Shown in pieces: positions 59,460-64,000 of a stretch of DNA of 64,000 bases. Position 1 is the first letter of the stretch. Every line of letters starts with the position of its first letter. Below the pieces are notes generated by a model that had not been told where the DNA came from, made no database searches, and saw nothing but the letters and a program-made list of their open reading frames with translations. The position numbers and the translations under genes are program-made. The stretch comes from Sandaracinaceae bacterium (GTDB lineage: Bacteria; Myxococcota_A; Polyangia; Polyangiales; Sandaracinaceae). The stretch spans positions 1 to 64,000 of the forward strand of contig JAHBWG010000036.1 in assembly GCA_019637095.1 (NCBI GenBank), in the 5' to 3' direction.

Positions 59460-59947
59460 CCGGCCGTCCTGCTGACCGCGCGGTCGACGAGCGATCGGAG
59501 CAGGTACATCTGCTCGGCGCCGAGCCCCTGCCCGATGAACGCCGCCCCGTACACGAACGCGGCGAGCGCGAGGCCGGCCGGCACGGCGAGGAGCGTCCAC
59601 GGCGGCTGTCCCAGGATCCACTGCGCGAGGCCCCACATCGCGCCGGCGGTCGCGCCGATCGCGATCAGCCCGTAGATCGCCACGAAGAGCGTCCAGACGT
59701 GCGGGTGGGGGGCGAAGCGGCCCGAGAGGCGCGCGCTCGCCGGGGCGTACTCGTCGTCCGGATCCGGGCGCTGCGCCTCGAGCTCGAGCTGCGGAGAGAA
59801 GAAGTGGCGCTGCGCGGGCACGATGCGCAACACGGCGTGCTCGCGAAAGACCATCCCCTCGCACGCCAGCTCGTCGGGCAAGAGCTCGGTGAGCGCGCCG
59901 AGGACGGCGGTCGGCTCGGGGTGCTCGAGCGCGAACACCGGCCGCAT
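59453..59947 (-). CDS. Small membrane protein of unknown function
   Basis: 164 residues from ATG 59947 (an ATG at 59989 would add an Arg-rich leader). A soluble N-terminal part of about 85 residues (FALEHPEPTAVLGALTELLP) precedes two hydrophobic helices (WTLFVAIYGLIAIGATAGAMWGL and WTLLAVPAGLALAAFVYGAAFIG) and a short tail. No family recognised. It follows the small lipoprotein gene by 69 bases on the same strand and overlaps the 3' end of the convergent sugar transferase by 7 bases. Confidence 0.65.
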   Translation of the reverse strand: MRPVFALEHPEPTAVLGALTELLPDELACEGMVFREHAVLRIVPAQRHFFSPQLELEAQRPDPDDEYAPASARLSGRFAPHPHVWTLFVAIYGLIAIGATAGAMWGLAQWILGQPPWTLLAVPAGLALAAFVYGAAFIGQGLGAEQMYLLRSLVDRAVSRTAGQ

Positions 59948-60016
59948 GCGCGGGCGGGTCCGTCGCGTCGGCGCTCGCGGCGGTCGCATCGGCGGCCCAG
60001 GTACGCGCGCCTCCGC

Positions 60017-60529
60017 TCAGCGCACGAGGTGGACGAGCACGCCGTCGCGTCGGGCGGCGGGGACCCGGACACCCGCGAGCGCCTCGCGCACGCAGGTCTC
60101 CTCGGGGGAGCCGGCGAGATCGCCCTGCAGCGACAGGACGATGCGGCCGTCCGAGTCGTAGGCCGCGCGCACGCCGACGCGCTCGCGCCCGACGCAGCCG
60201 AGCACGTCGGCGCGTCGCGCGTCGAGCCCGTTGCGGATCGCGCGCTCGACGTCGGGCGGCGCGCTCGACTCCTCCTCGTCCCCGGCGGTGGCCGCGGCGG
60301 CGCGCTCGGGGAAGCAACGCGGCTCGAACGACGAGGACGTGCACGCGACGATCACCTCGCCCCCGCAGCCGCGCCCGCGGTAGCGGTACTCGCCGAGCTG
60401 CTCCACCTCGGTCGCGGTCCGCGGGCAGTCGAGCGCGCTCGCCGCGTCGCGGAGCGCCGCCGTCCCGGTGTCGAGGTTCGCGCACCCGAGGCACAGCGCG
60501 AACGCGAGCGCGCGCACGCGCTCGCTCAT
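60017..60529 (-). CDS. Small lipoprotein, hypothetical
   Basis: 170 residues. Signal [16 protein letters not shown] with the lipobox Cys at residue 16. Several Cys pairs follow (LDCPRT, RGCGGEVIVAC, RCFPER), then an acidic linker and a C-terminal domain (about 90-170) with LGCVGRERVGVRAAYDSDGRIV, reminiscent of TonB/AgmX-type C-terminal energy-transducer folds, though that match is weak. The ATG overlaps the stop of the biotin carrier gene (ATGA), so it is co-translated with a cytoplasmic enzyme complex, an odd pairing. Confidence 0.7.
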   Translation of the reverse strand: MSERVRALAFALCLGCANLDTGTAALRDAASALDCPRTATEVEQLGEYRYRGRGCGGEVIVACTSSSFEPRCFPERAAAATAGDEEESSAPPDVERAIRNGLDARRADVLGCVGRERVGVRAAYDSDGRIVLSLQGDLAGSPEETCVREALAGVRVPAARRDGVLVHLVR

Positions 60530-61083
60530 TCGAGGACCAGCAGCACGTCCCCCTGGGCCACGTCCGCGCCCTCGACCGGGACGACGCGGACGACGCGCCC
60601 GGGCTCTCCGTCGTAGCGGACGCGGTTGAAGGTCTTCATCACCTCGATGAGCGCGACCGTCTCGCCGCCGGCGAGCGCGGCGCCTGCCTCGACGAACGGC
60701 GGCTCGTCGGGGGCGGGGCGCCCGTAGTAGCGCCCGCCGAGCGGCGCGCGGAACACGGGCCCGGAGGCGCCGGCGGCCTCGCCGGTGGCGACCGTCGTGT
60801 CCGTCGCGCCGCGCACGCCCTCCGGATCCAGGGTGAACAGCGCGTCGCCGTGTCCGACCGGTCGGCGGGCGAGCCGCGGCCCCGCGGGCTGCGTCGCGAC
60901 GCCGAACGCGCCGGACGGCGCGACGAGCGGGACCGCGCGTCCGAGCACCTCGAGCGCGCCGATCGTCGTGCCCGCGCGCACGAGCGCGCCGTCCGCGAGC
61001 GCGTCGCGGAACAGGCCAGGGCAGGGCGCGCGCAGGCACGGCGTCGCGCCGGAGGTGTCGAGGATCGCCTCGAGCGCGCTCAT
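60526..61083 (-). CDS. accB: Biotin carboxyl carrier protein with a second, degenerate biotinyl-like domain
   Basis: 185 residues. The C-terminal half is a standard biotinyl domain: [33 protein letters not shown] with biotinylated Lys150, and GDVLLVLE. The N-terminal half (about 15-85) has the same pattern, [25 protein letters not shown] and HGDALFTLD, but EVLG replaces EVMK, so it cannot carry biotin. The ATG overlaps the stop of the carboxyltransferase gene (ATGA). It carries CO2 between the biotin carboxylase and carboxyltransferase encoded just upstream in the same operon. Confidence 0.85.
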   Translation of the reverse strand: MSALEAILDTSGATPCLRAPCPGLFRDALADGALVRAGTTIGALEVLGRAVPLVAPSGAFGVATQPAGPRLARRPVGHGDALFTLDPEGVRGATDTTVATGEAAGASGPVFRAPLGGRYYGRPAPDEPPFVEAGAALAGGETVALIEVMKTFNRVRYDGEPGRVVRVVPVEGADVAQGDVLLVLE

Positions 61084-62801
61084 CGGAGCCCCTCCCCGAT
61101 CTCGGCGAGGTCGTGGAGGCTCCAGATCCGCGGGTTCTTCACGCGCCGGTAGCCCACGCCCTGGTAGCTCGCCTCGACGAAGAGCTCGAGCCACGCTCGC
61201 AGCGACGCGAGCTCGATGATCTCGTCCGTGTCCTGGCGGCGCGCCGCGACGTAGGGGTCCATGTCCGCCTCGATGCGCGCCTCGACCGCCTTCATCCCGG
61301 CCTCGATCTCGGCGCGCTCCTCCGGGTCCGTCGCGGCGATGCGGAACTCGTCGTCGAGCTTGGTGTTGTACGTCGCGATCGCCAGCGTGCGGCCCTCCAT
61401 CACGCTCAGGCGCGCGAGCGTCGTCGAGAGCTGCACGACGGGATCGTACGGCAGCCCGGCCATCGCGTAGTATCCGGCGCCCGAGGCCTTGCGCAGCAGC
61501 ACGGTGAACATCGGCACCTGGTTGGTGCTGTTCGTGTAGATCAGGCTCGAGCCGTACGCGAGCAGCCCCTGGCGCTCGGCCTCGCTCCCGATGTCGAAGC
61601 CGCTGATGTCCTGCAGCCAGATGAGCGGGATCCCGTCGGCGTCGCAGGCGCGGCTGAACGCCGCGACCTTGGCGATGCCCTGCCGGTAGAGGATCGCGGC
61701 GGGGCGCGGGGCGTCGGGGCTGTCGACGTCGCGCACCAGCCCCTGGCGGTTGATCACGAACCCCGCGTAGAGGCCGCCGACCTTGCCGACCCCGCAGACG
61801 ATCTCCTCGCCGAGGTGCGGCATGCACTCCCAGAAGAGGCTCTGGTCGGTGAGGCGCGCGAGCACCTCCATCGCGTCGTAGGACTCGCGGTGGTCCGCGG
61901 GCAGCAACCGCGCGAGGTCCGCGGGCGGGAACGCGGGCTCGAGCGCGCCCTCGCCGCCGCGGTAGAACGGCGCGCCCGACGTCGGCAGCCGCGCGACGTC
62001 GCGCCGGACGCAGGCGATGAGCGTCTCGTCGTCGGGGACGCGGACGTCCGCGCAGCCGCTCTGGTGCACGTGGACCTCGGGCCCGCCGATGCCGAGGGAG
62101 GTCAGGTGCTGGCTCTTCGCGCCCTTGATGAGCGCGGCGCCTGCGATGACCATGTACGCCTGCTCCGTCATGTAGACCCGGTCGCTGATGATCGGCATGT
62201 AGCCGCCGCCCGCGATGCAGTCGCCGAAGACGCCCGCGATCTGAGGCACGCCCGCGTCGCTGAGCACGCTGTTCATCTTGAAGATGTGCCCCGCGCCGCG
62301 CGCGCCGGGGAACGAGCGCGACTGCTCGGGCAGGAACAGGCCGCTGCAGTCGACGAGGTAGATCGTCGGCAGGCGCAGGCGCAGCGCCATGGTCTGCGCG
62401 CGCTGGATCTTCTCCGGCGTGCGGGGCCACCACGAGCCGCTCGCGACGGTGTTGTCGTTCGCGATCACCATGCACCAGCGCCCCTCGACGCGCGCGAACG
62501 CGGTGACCACGCCCGCGCCCGGCGAGCTCAGGTGCTTGTCGCCGAAGGTCTCTCCGTAGTTGACGAACGTGCCGACCTCGAAGGGCGTCGTGCCGGGATC
62601 GGCGAGCCGCGCGAGCCGCTCCCGCGTCGTCCACTTGCCCTTCTGCGTGACGCGGGCGGCGTACGCGGCGCCCCAGCCCGCCTGGACCTCCTCGCGCCGC
62701 GCGCGCAGCGTGGCCTCGAGCTCCGCGAGCCGGCGCTCGCTGCGCTCGCTCGCGGGGGGGCGCTCGCCGGAACCGATCGGCCGCAAGGGGACGTGCGCCA
62801 T
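61080..62801 (-). CDS. Acyl-CoA carboxylase carboxyltransferase subunit (glutaconyl-CoA decarboxylase alpha-like)
   Basis: 573 residues with both crotonase-fold halves. The N half has DRxRL-like [28 protein letters not shown] and [13 protein letters not shown]; the C half has [16 protein letters not shown] and [16 protein letters not shown], closer to the alpha subunit of glutaconyl-CoA decarboxylase than to AccA/AccD. In this context, with a biotin carboxylase and carrier, it most likely carboxylates an acyl-CoA; the sodium-pump beta subunit of the decarboxylase is not seen. It could provide malonyl- or another extender CoA. ATG 62801 has GGGAGG 7 bases upstream, 3 bases after the biotin carboxylase stop. 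Confidence 0.88.
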   Translation of the reverse strand: MAHVPLRPIGSGERPPASERSERRLAELEATLRARREEVQAGWGAAYAARVTQKGKWTTRERLARLADPGTTPFEVGTFVNYGETFGDKHLSSPGAGVVTAFARVEGRWCMVIANDNTVASGSWWPRTPEKIQRAQTMALRLRLPTIYLVDCSGLFLPEQSRSFPGARGAGHIFKMNSVLSDAGVPQIAGVFGDCIAGGGYMPIISDRVYMTEQAYMVIAGAALIKGAKSQHLTSLGIGGPEVHVHQSGCADVRVPDDETLIACVRRDVARLPTSGAPFYRGGEGALEPAFPPADLARLLPADHRESYDAMEVLARLTDQSLFWECMPHLGEEIVCGVGKVGGLYAGFVINRQGLVRDVDSPDAPRPAAILYRQGIAKVAAFSRACDADGIPLIWLQDISGFDIGSEAERQGLLAYGSSLIYTNSTNQVPMFTVLLRKASGAGYYAMAGLPYDPVVQLSTTLARLSVMEGRTLAIATYNTKLDDEFRIAATDPEERAEIEAGMKAVEARIEADMDPYVAARRQDTDEIIELASLRAWLELFVEASYQGVGYRRVKNPRIWSLHDLAEIGEGLR

Positions 62802-62804
62802 CTC

Positions 62805-64000
<1,196 letters not shown>

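Noticed and set aside
61080-62801. Glutaconyl-CoA decarboxylase as the primary call
   Set aside because: The sequence resembles its alpha subunit, but the adjacent biotin carboxylase and carrier and the lack of a sodium-pump subunit favour an acyl-CoA carboxylase.

Overview
The window is a very GC-rich (about 70% or more), gene-dense segment of a myxobacterium-type chromosome. The case for that group rests on codon use saturated with G/C at third positions, many small secreted lipoproteins with Asp-Ala-Gly-rich linkers, a temptin-like protein ending in a MYXO-CTERM-type tail (36618..37406), and a hybrid NRPS/PKS pathway beside exopolysaccharide genes. Polyangiales/Sandaracinaceae would fit, but I cannot fix the taxon without a search. 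No rRNA, tRNA, CRISPR array, insertion sequence or phage gene was seen.

Layout. (1) 1..6431: a P1B-ATPase-like protein that has lost its catalytic residues, an L,D-transpeptidase lipoprotein, and a secreted esterase fused to an extensin/M15-like domain. (2) 6562..20524: first half of a polysaccharide region: an undecaprenyl-phosphate sugar transferase, an ATPase-domain-only Hsp70, a DCC-family oxidoreductase, a hexapeptide acyltransferase, two GT2 enzymes, a Wzx-type flippase and a 2169-residue type I PKS. (3) 20612..31018: a more general block with a DNA glycosylase, an SDR, three lipoproteins (one a metzincin protease), a diiron-like hydrolase divergent from a MerR regulator, and membrane proteins. 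(4) 31055..48275: a deacetylase, the rmlBACD dTDP-rhamnose operon, more glycosyltransferases, an epimerase, a Wzc-like copolymerase with a degenerate ATPase, a GT-C mannosyltransferase-like protein, a methyltransferase, a GH-A-like lipoprotein, and two paralogous SGNH-like proteins. (5) 48289..59459: a minus-strand run Wza-type export lipoprotein, formyltransferase/NRPS/monooxygenase hybrid, Wzy-like polymerase and deacetylase-GT4 fusion, with a second undecaprenyl-phosphate sugar transferase facing away from it. (6) 59453..64000: two small proteins coupled to an acyl-CoA carboxylase operon whose biotin carboxylase runs off the window.

How it fits together. Nearly every part of a Wzx/Wzy-dependent exopolysaccharide system is here: two initiating transferases, GTs, nucleotide-sugar supply (dTDP-rhamnose), flippase, polymerase, copolymerase, export lipoprotein, and tailoring by deacetylases, an acyltransferase and SGNH-type esterases. 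Embedded in it, about 32 kb apart, are an NRPS loading module (formyltransferase, truncated C, glycine-like A domain interrupted by a luciferase-like monooxygenase, PCP; no TE) and a PKS (KS-AT-KR-DH-ACP-TE). These look like two parts of one short assembly line. Each is co-directional with glycan genes, so an acyl or formyl-amino-acyl decoration of the exported glycan, or a co-regulated small metabolite, is the most interesting hypothesis in the window.
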